The notes under the pieces: generated by a model
Database searches by the model: none
What the model saw: the letters and a program-made list of their open reading frames with translations, nothing else
Told to the model about the DNA's origin: nothing
Part shown: in pieces, positions 27,081 to 36,047 of the stretch
Numbering within the stretch: the stretch's first letter is position 1
Layout of the letters: every line of letters begins with the position of its first letter
Translations under genes and position numbers: made by a program
Source: Streptacidiphilus jeojiense
GTDB taxonomy: Bacteria; Actinomycetota; Actinomycetes; Streptomycetales; Streptomycetaceae
Length of the DNA: 64,000 bases
Reading direction: 5' to 3'
NCBI RefSeq assembly: GCF_000719095.1
Contig: NZ_JOEH01000035.1
Coordinates: 9,069 to 73,068 of the forward strand

Positions 27081-29537
27081 TCAGCACCGGATGGCCTCCA
27101 TCCGCGGGTCGAACAGCGGCTCCGCGGCCACCCGGGCCGGCAGCCGTTCGCCGAAGTACTCGATCTCGACCCGGCTGCCGGGCGCGGCCGAGGATGCCGA
27201 CAGCCAGGCGTAGGCGATCGAGGCGCCGACGCTGTACCCGTACGCCGCGCTGGTGACGTAGCCCGCCGGCGCGCCGTCGGCGTACACCGGTTCCTTGCCC
27301 AGCACCACCGCTGACGGGTCGTCGAGGACCAGGCAGCACAGCTGCCGTTCGGGCGGGGCGTCCTTCAGCCGCAGCAGCGCCTCGCGGCCGGTGAAGGGGC
27401 CCTTGTCGAGCCGGACCGCGAAGCCCAATCCCGCCTGGTAGGGGTGGTGCTCGGCGGTGAGGTCCGCGCCCCAGGAGCGGTAGCCCTTCTCCAGCCGCAG
27501 GCTGTTGAAGGCGCTGCGCCCGGCGGCGACCGCGCCGAGCGGCTGCCCGGCCTGCCACAGGGTGTCCCACAGCCGCAGGCCGCAGTCGGCGTCGGTGTAG
27601 AGCTCCCAGCCCAGCTCGCCCACGTAGGAGACCCGCAGCGCGGTGACCGGGACCTCGCCGATCCAGGCCCGGCGGGCCTTGAAGTAGCCGAAGCCCCGGT
27701 GCGAGAAGTCGGCCGTGGTGAGCGGCTGGACCAGTTCCCTGGCCAGCGGGCCCCAGACGCCGACGCAGCAGGTGCCGGCCGTGCTGTCGCGCAGCTGCAC
27801 ACTGCCGTCCTCGGGCAGCAGCCGCTGCAGCCGGATCAGGTCGAGCGGGGTGTTGGCGCCGACCTGGAAGTGCTGCTCGCCGAGCCGGGCCACGGTCAGG
27901 TCGCTGCAGACGCCGCCGCCCTCGTCCAGCAGCAGGGTGTAGGTCACCGTGCCCACCGGCTTGTCCAGCTGGTTGCTGGTCGCGCCCTGGAGCAGGGCCA
28001 GCGCGCCGGGCCCGGTCACCTCCAGCCGCCGCAGCGGTGTCATGTCGTAGAGCCCGACCCGGCGCCGGGTCGCCAGCGCCTCCGCCCCGGCGATCGGCGA
28101 CCAGTAGCGGGAGGCCCACTCTCCCCGGCCCGGGACCTCGGCGACCTCCGGCAGCCCGGCGTTGGCCTCGAACCAGTGCGGCCGCTCCCAGCCGCCGGCC
28201 TCCAGGAAGTACCCGCCCAGCTCGCGCTGGCGGACGTGGAAGGGGCTGACCCGCAGCGGGCGGGGCTGCTCGGCGGGCTGCAGCGGATGCAGGATGTCGT
28301 AGACCTCGACGAAGTTCCGGCAGCCGCGCTGCCGGGTGTACGAGGGCGCCAGCTGCACCTGGTCGAACCGGCCGATCTCGCACTCGTGCAGGTCGAACCG
28401 GGAGCGCCCGTCCACCATCAGCTCGGCGACGGCCGCCGCCGCACCGGCGGAGTGGGTCACCCAGACCGCCTCGGCGAGCCAGAAGCCCGGCAGCGCCGGA
28501 TCCTCCCCCAGCAGCGGGAAGCCGTCCGAGGTGAAGGAGAACACCCCGTTGAAGCCCTCCTCGACCTTGGCCGCGCCCAGGGCCGGGAGCAGTCGCCGGG
28601 ACTCCTGCCAGGAGGGCTCGAAGTCCTCCTCGGTGAAGGCCAGCGCCGACGGCATGTCAGGGCCGCCGCCCCCGCCCAGCGGCCGGTCCAGGTCCACCGG
28701 CAGCGGCCGGTGGGCGTAGGAGCCGATGCCGATCCGGTCGCCGTGCCGCCGGAAGTACAGGTCCTGGTCCTGGTGCCGCAGGATCGGCAGGTCCTCGGCC
28801 ACCCCGCCGGCCGCCCCTCCGGGTGCCGTGAGCGCCGGCACCGGGGTGGTGCGGACGTACTGGTGCGCCAGCGGGACTAGCGGTAGTTCGGCGCCGACCA
28901 TCCGGCCGATCAGCGGACCCCAGAACCCGGCGCAGGAGACCACGATGTCGGCCCGGAACACCCCCTGGTCGGTGACCACCGCGCTGACCCGTCCCGCGTG
29001 CTGCTCTATGGCGGTGACGGTGTGGTGCGCAAGGAATCTGACGCCTCGTCCGCTCGCTGTCCGGGCCTGGGCCGCGGCGGCCGCGACGGCGTCCGCCAGC
29101 CCGTCCCCGGGGGTGTGGAAGCCGGCCAGCACCCGGTCGCGGTCCAGCAGCGGGTAGAGCCGGGCGCACTCCTCGGTGTCGACCAGTCGGGACTCGATCC
29201 CCCAGGCGGTGGCCCAGCCGTGACGGCGTTTCAGCTCCTCCGCCCGCTCCGGCGTGGTGGCCACCTCAAGGCCGCCCAGTGGCCGGTAGCAGGGGCGCCC
29301 GTCCAGCGACAGCGCCGCGTACTTGCGGGCCGTGTACGCCGCGAACTCGCTCATCGCCCTGGACGCGTTGGTCTGGAAGACCAGCCCGGGAGCGTGCGAG
29401 GTGGAGCCGCCGGTGGCGAACAGCGGGCCCTGCTCCAGCACCGTGATGTCGGTCCAACCGCGCGCCGACAGCTCGTCGCTGAGCGCGCAGCCGACGATCC
29501 CGGCTCCGATGATCACTACTGCGGGTTGTGCCGTCAT
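27081..29537 (-). CDS. FAD-dependent dimethylglycine/sarcosine oxidoreductase with GcvT domains
   Basis: An 818-residue two-part enzyme. Residues 1-400 form a DAO-type FAD domain: VVIIGAGIVGCAL (7-19), then TSHAPGLV with His48 at the position used for covalent flavin attachment in sarcosine and dimethylglycine dehydrogenases. A linker domain follows, and the C-terminal half is a GcvT/aminomethyltransferase fold (YDMTPLRRLEVTGPGALALLQ, YVGELGWELY, ALRLEKGYRSW-like segments). The FAD part should oxidise an N-methyl group and the GcvT part pass the one-carbon unit to tetrahydrofolate. First gene of the operon; ATG at 29537 matches the FAD motif position. It is 47 bases upstream of the Rieske gene. 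Confidence 0.9.
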   Translation of the reverse strand: MTAQPAVVIIGAGIVGCALSDELSARGWTDITVLEQGPLFATGGSTSHAPGLVFQTNASRAMSEFAAYTARKYAALSLDGRPCYRPLGGLEVATTPERAEELKRRHGWATAWGIESRLVDTEECARLYPLLDRDRVLAGFHTPGDGLADAVAAAAAQARTASGRGVRFLAHHTVTAIEQHAGRVSAVVTDQGVFRADIVVSCAGFWGPLIGRMVGAELPLVPLAHQYVRTTPVPALTAPGGAAGGVAEDLPILRHQDQDLYFRRHGDRIGIGSYAHRPLPVDLDRPLGGGGGPDMPSALAFTEEDFEPSWQESRRLLPALGAAKVEEGFNGVFSFTSDGFPLLGEDPALPGFWLAEAVWVTHSAGAAAAVAELMVDGRSRFDLHECEIGRFDQVQLAPSYTRQRGCRNFVEVYDILHPLQPAEQPRPLRVSPFHVRQRELGGYFLEAGGWERPHWFEANAGLPEVAEVPGRGEWASRYWSPIAGAEALATRRRVGLYDMTPLRRLEVTGPGALALLQGATSNQLDKPVGTVTYTLLLDEGGGVCSDLTVARLGEQHFQVGANTPLDLIRLQRLLPEDGSVQLRDSTAGTCCVGVWGPLARELVQPLTTADFSHRGFGYFKARRAWIGEVPVTALRVSYVGELGWELYTDADCGLRLWDTLWQAGQPLGAVAAGRSAFNSLRLEKGYRSWGADLTAEHHPYQAGLGFAVRLDKGPFTGREALLRLKDAPPERQLCCLVLDDPSAVVLGKEPVYADGAPAGYVTSAAYGYSVGASIAYAWLSASSAAPGSRVEIEYFGERLPARVAAEPLFDPRMEAIRC

Positions 29538-29562
29538 AGCCGAGGACCGCCCTCCCGGAATT

Positions 29563-29579
29563 GTTGCGTATGGAGAAAC
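29563..29579. promoter_or_regulatory. Candidate IclR operator B
   Basis: GTTGCGTATGGAGAAAC, 26 bases upstream of the FAD/GcvT gene start, in the divergent promoter region. It shares the pattern GTTGCnnATGGnGnAAC with site A. Confidence 0.5.
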
Positions 29580-29735
29580 CCAACTCACGATGAGGAACTG
29601 AGCACCAGGGTGTTCGCACCGCGAGGGGGTGTCAAGAGCACCTCGGGCAAGTAACACCACGTTCACGTGTAGTACTTGACGCTGCATCGAGGCGCTCCCA
29701 TGCTTGGCGACACCTCGTTGCAGATGAAGGCGACT

Positions 29736-29752
29736 GTCTCTCATGGCGCAAC
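29736..29752. promoter_or_regulatory. Candidate IclR operator C
   Basis: GTCTCTCATGGCGCAAC, 67 bases upstream of the APC permease start, 15 of 17 bases identical to site A. Together with site B it brackets the 281-bp divergent promoter region. Confidence 0.55.
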
Positions 29753-29818
29753 GAAATCTTGCTGCTGCGTTCCCGCCAGACGTGCGTTCCCCGACCCCCG
29801 CCCGCACCTGGAGCGACC

Positions 29819-31393
29819 ATGAGCACCCTCAGCCCGCCGCCCACACCCACCCACTCCGAGGACACCCACGACCTGGCCGGCTTCGGCTACCGCCAGGAGT
29901 TGGAGCGTTCGCTCGGCTCCTTCTCCAGCTTCGCCGCCGGCTTCAGCTACATCTCGATCATGACCGGCGTCTTCCAGCTCTTCGGCTTCGGCTTCGCCAG
30001 CGGCGGCCCCGCCGTCTTCTGGACCTGGCCGCTGGTCTTCGTCGGCCAACTGGCGGTCGCCCTCTGCTTCGCGGAGATGGCCGGGCAGTTCCCGCTGGCG
30101 GGCTCGGTCTACCAGTGGTCCAAGCAGATCGCCGGCCCCGGCACCTCCTGGATGGCCGGATGGATCATGTCCATCGGGGCGATCGTCACCGCAGCCGCCG
30201 TCGCGGTGGCCTACCAGATCATCCTTCCCCAGGTGTCGCTGGCCTTCCAGATCGTCGGCGGCTCCGCGGACGCCGGGCTCACCAGCACTCCCAACGGGGC
30301 CAGGAACGCCATCCTGCTGGCGCTCGGCCTGGTCGTCTTCACCACCATCGTCAACATCATCGGCGTGCGGCTGATGGCCAAGCTCAACAACCTCGGTGTG
30401 GCCGTGGAGCTCATCGGCGTCACCCTGCTGATCATCATGCTCGCCGTCCACATCAAGCGCGGCCCGCAGGTGGTGCTGCACACCGCCGGCACCGGCGCCG
30501 GCCACTCCTGGGGCTACCTCGGCGCCTTCCTGGTCGCCTCACTGATGAGCGCCTACGTCTTCTACGGCTTCGACACCGCGGGCGCCCTGGCCGAGGAGAC
30601 CAAGCAGCCCCGGCTGCACGCCCCCCGCGCCATCCTGCGCGCGCTGACCGCCGCCTTCATCGCCGGCGGCCTGCTGATGCTGGTCGGCATGATGGCCGTC
30701 GGCAACATCAACGCCAAGGAGATCGGCACCCTGGGCATGCCCTACCTGATCAAGAGCACCCTGGGCACCGGCCTCGGCGACGCCTTCCTGGTCTGTTCCG
30801 CCATCGCCATCACCGTCTGCTGCCTGGCCGTGCAGACCGCGGCCATCCGGCTGATCTTCTCCATGGCCAGGGACGGACGGCTGCCCTGGTCCGCCGCCAT
30901 CTCCCGGGTCTCCCCGCGCTCCAAGACGCCGATGGTGCCGGCCCTGCTCACCGGGGTGCTCACCATCGCCCTGCTGCTGGTCAACATCGGCAACCAGCGG
31001 GTGTTCTACATCCTGACCTCGGTCGCGATCATCCTCTTCTACATCCCCTACCTGATGGTGACCGCGCCCATGCTGCTGCGCCGCCTGCGCGGCGAGTGGC
31101 CCCGCGAGAACCACGGCCCGCACTTCAACCTGGGCCGCTGGGGCCTGCCGGTGAACATCTTCGCGGTGCTGTACGGCGCGGCCATGACCGTCAACCTCGC
31201 CTGGCCCCGGGCCGCCGTCTACGGCAACGACCACTGGTACTTCCAGTGGGGCGCCGTCGTCTTCACCGCCGTCATCACCGCCGTCGGGCTGGGCCTCTAC
31301 CTGCTGCGCCGCAACGCGTCACAGCCGCAACCGCCGGCCCAGCCCGAGGACCCGGCCCAGCCCCAGGATCAGAGCTTCTCCACCGGGGCGTAG
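29819..31393 (+). CDS. APC family permease, probable choline/betaine or amine importer
   Basis: A 524-residue transporter with about twelve hydrophobic helices. The first helix shows the APC motif FAAGFSYISIMTGVFQLFGFGFASGG, written across residues 40-70, with Gly-rich unwinding. FYGFDTAGALAEETKQP in the sixth helix region is the amino acid/amine permease signature. Divergent from the catabolic operon and sharing its candidate operators, it probably imports the operon substrate; amine specificity is inferred from context. The ATG at 29819 has GGAGCGACC upstream; the open frame back to 29759 is not membrane-like. Its last 25 bases overlap the convergent pcrA. Confidence 0.88.
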   Translation: MSTLSPPPTPTHSEDTHDLAGFGYRQELERSLGSFSSFAAGFSYISIMTGVFQLFGFGFASGGPAVFWTWPLVFVGQLAVALCFAEMAGQFPLAGSVYQWSKQIAGPGTSWMAGWIMSIGAIVTAAAVAVAYQIILPQVSLAFQIVGGSADAGLTSTPNGARNAILLALGLVVFTTIVNIIGVRLMAKLNNLGVAVELIGVTLLIIMLAVHIKRGPQVVLHTAGTGAGHSWGYLGAFLVASLMSAYVFYGFDTAGALAEETKQPRLHAPRAILRALTAAFIAGGLLMLVGMMAVGNINAKEIGTLGMPYLIKSTLGTGLGDAFLVCSAIAITVCCLAVQTAAIRLIFSMARDGRLPWSAAISRVSPRSKTPMVPALLTGVLTIALLLVNIGNQRVFYILTSVAIILFYIPYLMVTAPMLLRRLRGEWPRENHGPHFNLGRWGLPVNIFAVLYGAAMTVNLAWPRAAVYGNDHWYFQWGAVVFTAVITAVGLGLYLLRRNASQPQPPAQPEDPAQPQDQSFSTGA

Positions 31394-33927
31394 CGCAGCA
31401 GCAGCTGCTTGGTCCCCTCCGCACCGAAGTCGATCGTCGCCTTGGCATCGTCCGCCGGTCCGCCCACGGCCACGACGGTGCCAAGGCCGAAGCGGTCGTG
31501 CGTCACCCGGTCGCCGACGGCCAGTGACACCGCCGCCCGCTCCTTGATCCGCCCCGCACTCCGGCCCCAACCCGCGGGCGCCGAGGACTTCCTGCCACCG
31601 CCGCCGTTGGCCCCGCCGCTGCCCCCGAAGGAGCCGCGGGCGGACGGTACCGCGGCCGCGGAGGACCGCTTCTCGTCCACCAGCGCCGGCGGGATCTCCT
31701 CCAGGAAGCGCGACGCCGGGTTGTACGAGGGCTGCCCCCAGGCGCTGCGCAGCACCGCCCGGGACAGGTACAGCCGTTCCCGCGCCCTGGTCAGCCCCAC
31801 ATAGGCCAGTCGGCGCTCCTCCTCCAGCTCCTTCGCCTGGCCGAAGGTCCGCATGTGCGGGAAGATCCCGTCCTCCATCCCGGTCAGGAACACCACCGGG
31901 AACTCCAGCCCCTTGGCCGTGTGCAGCGTCATCAGCGTGATGACGCCCTTGCTCTCACCGTCGTCGTCATCCGGGATCTGATCGCTGTCCGCCACCAGCG
32001 CCACCCGCTCCAGGAACGCGGCGAGACCGGTCGCGACCGGCTCCGCCTCGGGGTCCGCGGGCTCCGCCGCGGCCTCCTCCTGCTCGAACTCCAGGGCCAC
32101 GGCCGCGAGTTCCTGCAGGTTCTCGACCCGGGTCTCGTCCTGGGGATCGGTCGACGCCTGGAGCTCGGCGAGGTAGCCGGTCTCCTCCAGGATGGCTTCC
32201 AGCACCGCCGCCGGTCCTGCACCCGACTCTACGACCCCGCGCAGCTTCGCCAGCAGATCGTTGAACTTCTTCACCGCATTGAGCGAGCGCGAAGCCATTC
32301 CGTACGCCTCGTCGGCGCGCAGCAGCGCCTGGGCGAAGGAGATCCGCTCGCGCGACGCCAGCGCCTCGATCATCGCCTCGGCCCGGTCGCCGATCCCGCG
32401 CTTGGGGACGTTGAGGATCCGCCGCAGCGGCACGGTGTCCTCGGGGTTGGCCAGCACCCGCAGGTAGGCCAGCACGTCCCGGACCTCCCGGCGCTCGTAG
32501 AAGCGCACCCCGCCGACCACCTTGTAGGGCAGCCCGACCCGGATGAACACCTCCTCGAACACCCGGGACTGGGCGTTGGTGCGGTAGAACACCGCGACGT
32601 CGCCCGGACGGGCCGCGCCCGAGTCGGTCAGCCGGTCCACCTCGTCGGCGACGAACTGCGCCTCGCCGTGCTCGTCGTCGGCGACGTAGGCGGTGATCAG
32701 CTCGCCGTCGGCGCCGGCCGTCCACAGGTTCTTGGCGCGGCGGTTGGTGTTGCGCTCGATCACCGCGTTGGCGGCGCTGAGGATGGTCTGGGTGGAGCGG
32801 TAGTTCTGCTCCAGCAGGATGGTGGTGGCGCTCGGGTAGTCCTCCTCGAAGTCGAGGATGTTGCGGATGGTCGCGCCGCGGAAGGCGTAGATCGACTGGT
32901 CCGCGTCACCGACCACGCACAGCTCGGCCGGCGGCACCGTGGCCAGCCCGGCCGCCGCCGGATTGACGAACTCGCCGTCCACCGTCTTCTTCGGCGCGGA
33001 CCCGGCCGCACCCCCGGACAGCTCCCTGACCAGCATGTACTGGGCGTGGTTGGTGTCCTGGTACTCGTCCACCAGGATGTGCCGGAAGCGGCGCCGGTAG
33101 TACTCGGCGACGTCCGGGAACGCCTGCAGCAGGTGCACCGTGGTCATGATGATGTCGTCGAAGTCGAGGGCGTTGGCCTCGCGCAGCCGCGCCTGGTAGA
33201 GCCGGTAGGCCTCGGCGAGCTTGCGCTCCATCGGGTTGGCGGCCTGCCCGGCGTAGGTCTCCTCGTCGACCAGCTCGTTCTTGAGGTTGGAGACCTTGGC
33301 GGTGAAGGACTTCGGCGGGAACTGCTTGGGGTCCAGGTCCAGGTCCCGGCAGACCAGCGCCATCAGCCGCTGCGAGTCGGCGGAGTCGTAGATCGAGAAG
33401 CTGGAGGTGAAGCCCAGCTTCTTGCTCTCCCGGCGCAGGATCCGGACGCAGGCGCTGTGGAAGGTGGACACCCACATGACCTTGGCCCGCGGCCCGACCA
33501 GCGCCTCCACCCGCTCGCGCATCTCGCCGGCGGCCTTGTTGGTGAAGGTGATCGCCAGGATCTCGCCCGGCTGCACCCCGCGCGCCCCCAGCAGGTAGGC
33601 GATCCGGTGGGTCAGCACCCGGGTCTTGCCGGAACCCGCGCCGGCCACGATGAGCAGCGGCGAGCCGGCGTGCACCACGGCCTCGCGCTGCTGCGGGTTC
33701 ATCCCGTCCAGCAGCGCGGCCGGGTCCGCGACCGGGCGCGGGGCGCCGTCGCGGTAGTACCCCTCGCGCTGCGGCGGGGGCGCGTCGAAGCTGCCCGCGA
33801 ACAGGTCGGCGGGCAGTTCCTCCTCGTAGGGGAGGTCGTCGTCGGCATGGCCGGCATGGTCGGCCGGCGGCTCCGCGGCGGAACCCTGCAGACCGGGCAG
33901 GGGAATGTCATCAAAGAGGCTGCTCAT
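31369..33927 (-). CDS. pcrA: ATP-dependent DNA helicase PcrA/UvrD type
   Basis: An 852-residue superfamily 1A helicase for repair and plasmid or replication fork processing. Motif I is AGAGSGKTRVLTHRIAYL, the Q-motif region is LNPQQREAV-like (MNPQQREAVVHAG), motif II is VDEYQDTN, motif III is VVGDADQSIYAFRGA, motif VI is VGLTRARERLYLS. The C-terminal Tudor-like domain (VGDRVTHDRFGLGTVVAV) that contacts RNA polymerase in PcrA homologues is present. The first 60 residues are acidic and variable. The ATG at 33927 is preferred over a TTG at 33933. Confidence 0.96.
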   Translation of the reverse strand: MSSLFDDIPLPGLQGSAAEPPADHAGHADDDLPYEEELPADLFAGSFDAPPPQREGYYRDGAPRPVADPAALLDGMNPQQREAVVHAGSPLLIVAGAGSGKTRVLTHRIAYLLGARGVQPGEILAITFTNKAAGEMRERVEALVGPRAKVMWVSTFHSACVRILRRESKKLGFTSSFSIYDSADSQRLMALVCRDLDLDPKQFPPKSFTAKVSNLKNELVDEETYAGQAANPMERKLAEAYRLYQARLREANALDFDDIIMTTVHLLQAFPDVAEYYRRRFRHILVDEYQDTNHAQYMLVRELSGGAAGSAPKKTVDGEFVNPAAAGLATVPPAELCVVGDADQSIYAFRGATIRNILDFEEDYPSATTILLEQNYRSTQTILSAANAVIERNTNRRAKNLWTAGADGELITAYVADDEHGEAQFVADEVDRLTDSGAARPGDVAVFYRTNAQSRVFEEVFIRVGLPYKVVGGVRFYERREVRDVLAYLRVLANPEDTVPLRRILNVPKRGIGDRAEAMIEALASRERISFAQALLRADEAYGMASRSLNAVKKFNDLLAKLRGVVESGAGPAAVLEAILEETGYLAELQASTDPQDETRVENLQELAAVALEFEQEEAAAEPADPEAEPVATGLAAFLERVALVADSDQIPDDDDGESKGVITLMTLHTAKGLEFPVVFLTGMEDGIFPHMRTFGQAKELEEERRLAYVGLTRARERLYLSRAVLRSAWGQPSYNPASRFLEEIPPALVDEKRSSAAAVPSARGSFGGSGGANGGGGRKSSAPAGWGRSAGRIKERAAVSLAVGDRVTHDRFGLGTVVAVGGPADDAKATIDFGAEGTKQLLLRYAPVEKL

Positions 33928-34005
33928 CGTCAACGAGTCTAGGCGTCCGCACCGACACTCCTGGCCGCTATCCGCGGACCGCTGCCGCCGAGCACGGTCA
34001 GATGA

Positions 34006-34077
34006 TCCGATTGATCAGTGTTTCGCTCAACTACGGGCGGATCCGCTGCCCAATCAGCCAGGACTTCATCAATCGGA
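34006..34077. repeat. Spaced inverted repeat upstream of the NlpC/P60 gene
   Basis: TCCGATTGAT (34006-34015) and ATCAATCGGA (34068-34077) are perfect reverse complements 52 bases apart, in an AT-richer promoter region 80-150 bases before the NlpC/P60 start. They could be paired regulator sites or form a long leader stem. Confidence 0.35.
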
Positions 34078-34157
34078 ACGATCAGTTCCGCAGAACTTCG
34101 ACCAGCCTCGAACTCCGCCCCTCGCCGCCGGTCCCCGCCGGACTAGCGTCCCGGCCC

Positions 34158-35186
34158 ATGGCGTCGCACCGAAAACCGAGACCGAACCCGCTGGCCGCCG
34201 TCACCACCCGGGCCACCACCCGCACCGCGGTCACCCTGGCCACGGCCGCCGCCGCGTCAGTCACCGTGTTCGCCCACCCCGGGCACGCCGATCCCAGACC
34301 CACCGCCGAGGGCGTGAAGTCGCAGGTCGACCAGCTCTACCAGCAGGCCGAGGCGGCGACCCAGGACTACGACGGCGCGGTCGCCAGGACCGCGGCGCTC
34401 CAGCAGCAGACCGCCGAGCTGCAGGACCGGGCGGCCCGTACCCAGGCGGCGATGACCACGCTGCAGACCCGGCTCGGGGCGGTCGCCGCCGCGCAGTACC
34501 GGGGCGGCGGGGTCGACCCGCTGATCCAGCTGCTCACCAGCGCCCACCCGGACGACTTCCTGCAGCAGGCCGGCTCGCTCAGCCGGCTCAACGCCTCCGA
34601 GCAGCAGCTGCTCACCCAGTACGGGACCCAGCGCCGCACCCTGGACCAGGAGCAGGCCGCCGCCACCGCCCAACTGGCCCGGCTCCAGGCCGCCCAGCAG
34701 CGCATCTCCGCCGCGCGGGCCCAGGTCCAGGCGAAGCTGGCCGCCGCCCGTCAGCTGCTCGGCACCCTCACCGCCGCGCAGCAGGCCGCCGCCGAGCAGG
34801 CCCCCGGGGCCGCCGAGGCACCTCCCGCCCCGGTCTCCGGCCGCGCCGCGACCGCGGTCGCCTTCGCCCGGGCCCAGCTCGGCAAGCCCTACGTCTGGGG
34901 TGCGGCCGGGCCGGACGCCTTCGACTGCTCGGGGCTCATCCAGGCCGCCTGGGCCGCCGCCGGGGTCTCGCTGCCACGGACCACCTACGAGCAGATCAAC
35001 GCCGGGCAGCGGATCTCCGTCAGCCAGCTCCAACCCGGCGACCTGGTCTTCTACTACTCCGGCATCAGCCATGTCGGCATCTACGTCGGCAACCACCAGA
35101 TCATCCACGCTCCGCACCCCGGCGCGTCGGTGGAGTACGCGCCGGTGGACGAGATGCCGATCAGCGGTGCGGTCCGCCCCGGGTAG
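34158..35186 (+). CDS. Secreted NlpC/P60 (C40) peptidoglycan endopeptidase
   Basis: A 342-residue exported hydrolase. A twin-Arg-free signal region (about 1-45, hydrophobic TAVTLATAAAASVTVFA ending near HADP) is followed by a coiled-coil domain rich in Gln, Ala and Glu (about 50-215) like that of RipA and PcsB proteins. The C-terminal NlpC/P60 domain (about 230-342) has catalytic Cys257 in FDCSGLI, His305 in ISHVGIYVG and a third polar residue near His317. GKPYVWGAAGPDAFDCSG is the classical entry, split here over residues 243-259. It cleaves stem peptides during growth or division. The ATG at 34158 begins the signal peptide; upstream in-frame starts would bury it. Confidence 0.92.
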   Translation: MASHRKPRPNPLAAVTTRATTRTAVTLATAAAASVTVFAHPGHADPRPTAEGVKSQVDQLYQQAEAATQDYDGAVARTAALQQQTAELQDRAARTQAAMTTLQTRLGAVAAAQYRGGGVDPLIQLLTSAHPDDFLQQAGSLSRLNASEQQLLTQYGTQRRTLDQEQAAATAQLARLQAAQQRISAARAQVQAKLAAARQLLGTLTAAQQAAAEQAPGAAEAPPAPVSGRAATAVAFARAQLGKPYVWGAAGPDAFDCSGLIQAAWAAAGVSLPRTTYEQINAGQRISVSQLQPGDLVFYYSGISHVGIYVGNHQIIHAPHPGASVEYAPVDEMPISGAVRPG

Positions 35187-35228
35187 GGGCAGGGCGGGGT
35201 TGTCGGGTGCGGCTCGTGCATGGCTTGT

Positions 35229-35249
35229 CGCGCAGTTCCCCGCGCCCCT
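35229..35249 (+). repeat. Dispersed GC repeat, copy 4
   Basis: A single copy with the exact core CGCGCAGTTCCCCGCGCCCC, between the convergent NlpC/P60 gene and the response regulator gene. The flank GCATGGCTTGT is shared with other copies. Confidence 0.85.
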
Positions 35250-35285
35250 ATGGGGCTGCAACTGAACCGACGTGGGCAAGTTGCA

Positions 35286-36047
35286 CTAGACCAGCCGTCG
35301 CGCCGTCGCCCAGCGGGTCAGTTCGTGACGGTTGCTCAACTGCAGCTTGCGCAGCACCGCGGAGACATGGCTCTCCACCGTCTTCACCGAGATGAACAGC
35401 TGCTTGGCGATCTCCTTGTAGGCGTACCCGCGGGCGATCAGCCGCAGCACCTCGCGCTCGCGCTGGGTCAGCCGGTCAAGGTCCTCGTCGACCGGCGGGG
35501 TGTCGGTGGCGGCGAAGGCGTCCAGGACGAAGCCGGCCAGCCGCGGCGAGAAGACCGCGTCGCCGTCGGCGACCCGGAAGATCGCGTCGACCAGGTCGGT
35601 GCCGGTGATGGTCTTGGTGACGTAGCCGCGGGCGCCGCCCCGGATCACGCCGATGACGTCCTCGGCCGCGTCGGAGACCGACAGCGCCAGGAACCGCACC
35701 GCCTCCGCGCCCTCGGGCGAGGTCGCCGGCGCGGTGCCGCCAGGCATCAGCGGGGCACAGCGCCGCAGCACCTCCACCCCGCCGCCGCCGGGCAGGTGGA
35801 CGTCGAGCAGCACCACGTCCGGCCGGGTGGCGGTGACCACCGCGACGGCCTGCTCCACATCGGCGGCCTCGCCGACGACGTCCACGCCGGTGCGCTCGGT
35901 CTGCCCGATCTCGGCACGCACGCCGGTGCGGAACATCCGGTGGTCGTCCACCAGCACCACCCGCGCCCGGCGACCGCCCTCGGCCCCGGCGCCCTCGGTC
36001 CCGGCGGTCCCGGTCCCGGCAGCCATCTCGTCCCCGCCCGTCGTCAT
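35286..36047 (-). CDS. NarL/LuxR-type response regulator
   Basis: A 253-residue two-component regulator. The receiver domain (about 28-150) has the acidic pair Asp34-Asp35, the phospho-acceptor Asp82 (LLDVHLPG) and the conserved Lys in GYVTKTITG. The C-terminal LuxR helix-turn-helix (about 190-250) shows LTQREREVLRLIARGYAYKEIAK and SVKTVESHVSAVLRKL. The receiver has an unusual insert between strands 3 and 4 (PLMPGGTAPATSPEGAEAV). The start overlaps the kinase stop by 4 bases. The N-terminal 25 residues are Gly/Ala-rich; an ATG at 36026 is an alternative start. Confidence 0.95.
   Translation of the reverse strand: MTTGGDEMAAGTGTAGTEGAGAEGGRRARVVLVDDHRMFRTGVRAEIGQTERTGVDVVGEAADVEQAVAVVTATRPDVVLLDVHLPGGGGVEVLRRCAPLMPGGTAPATSPEGAEAVRFLALSVSDAAEDVIGVIRGGARGYVTKTITGTDLVDAIFRVADGDAVFSPRLAGFVLDAFAATDTPPVDEDLDRLTQREREVLRLIARGYAYKEIAKQLFISVKTVESHVSAVLRKLQLSNRHELTRWATARRLV

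Noticed and set aside
33928..34157. Possible c-di-AMP (ydaO) riboswitch before the NlpC/P60 gene
   Set aside because: Such riboswitches often precede Streptomyces cell-wall hydrolases, but I could not find the conserved core sequences here; only a spaced inverted repeat is present.
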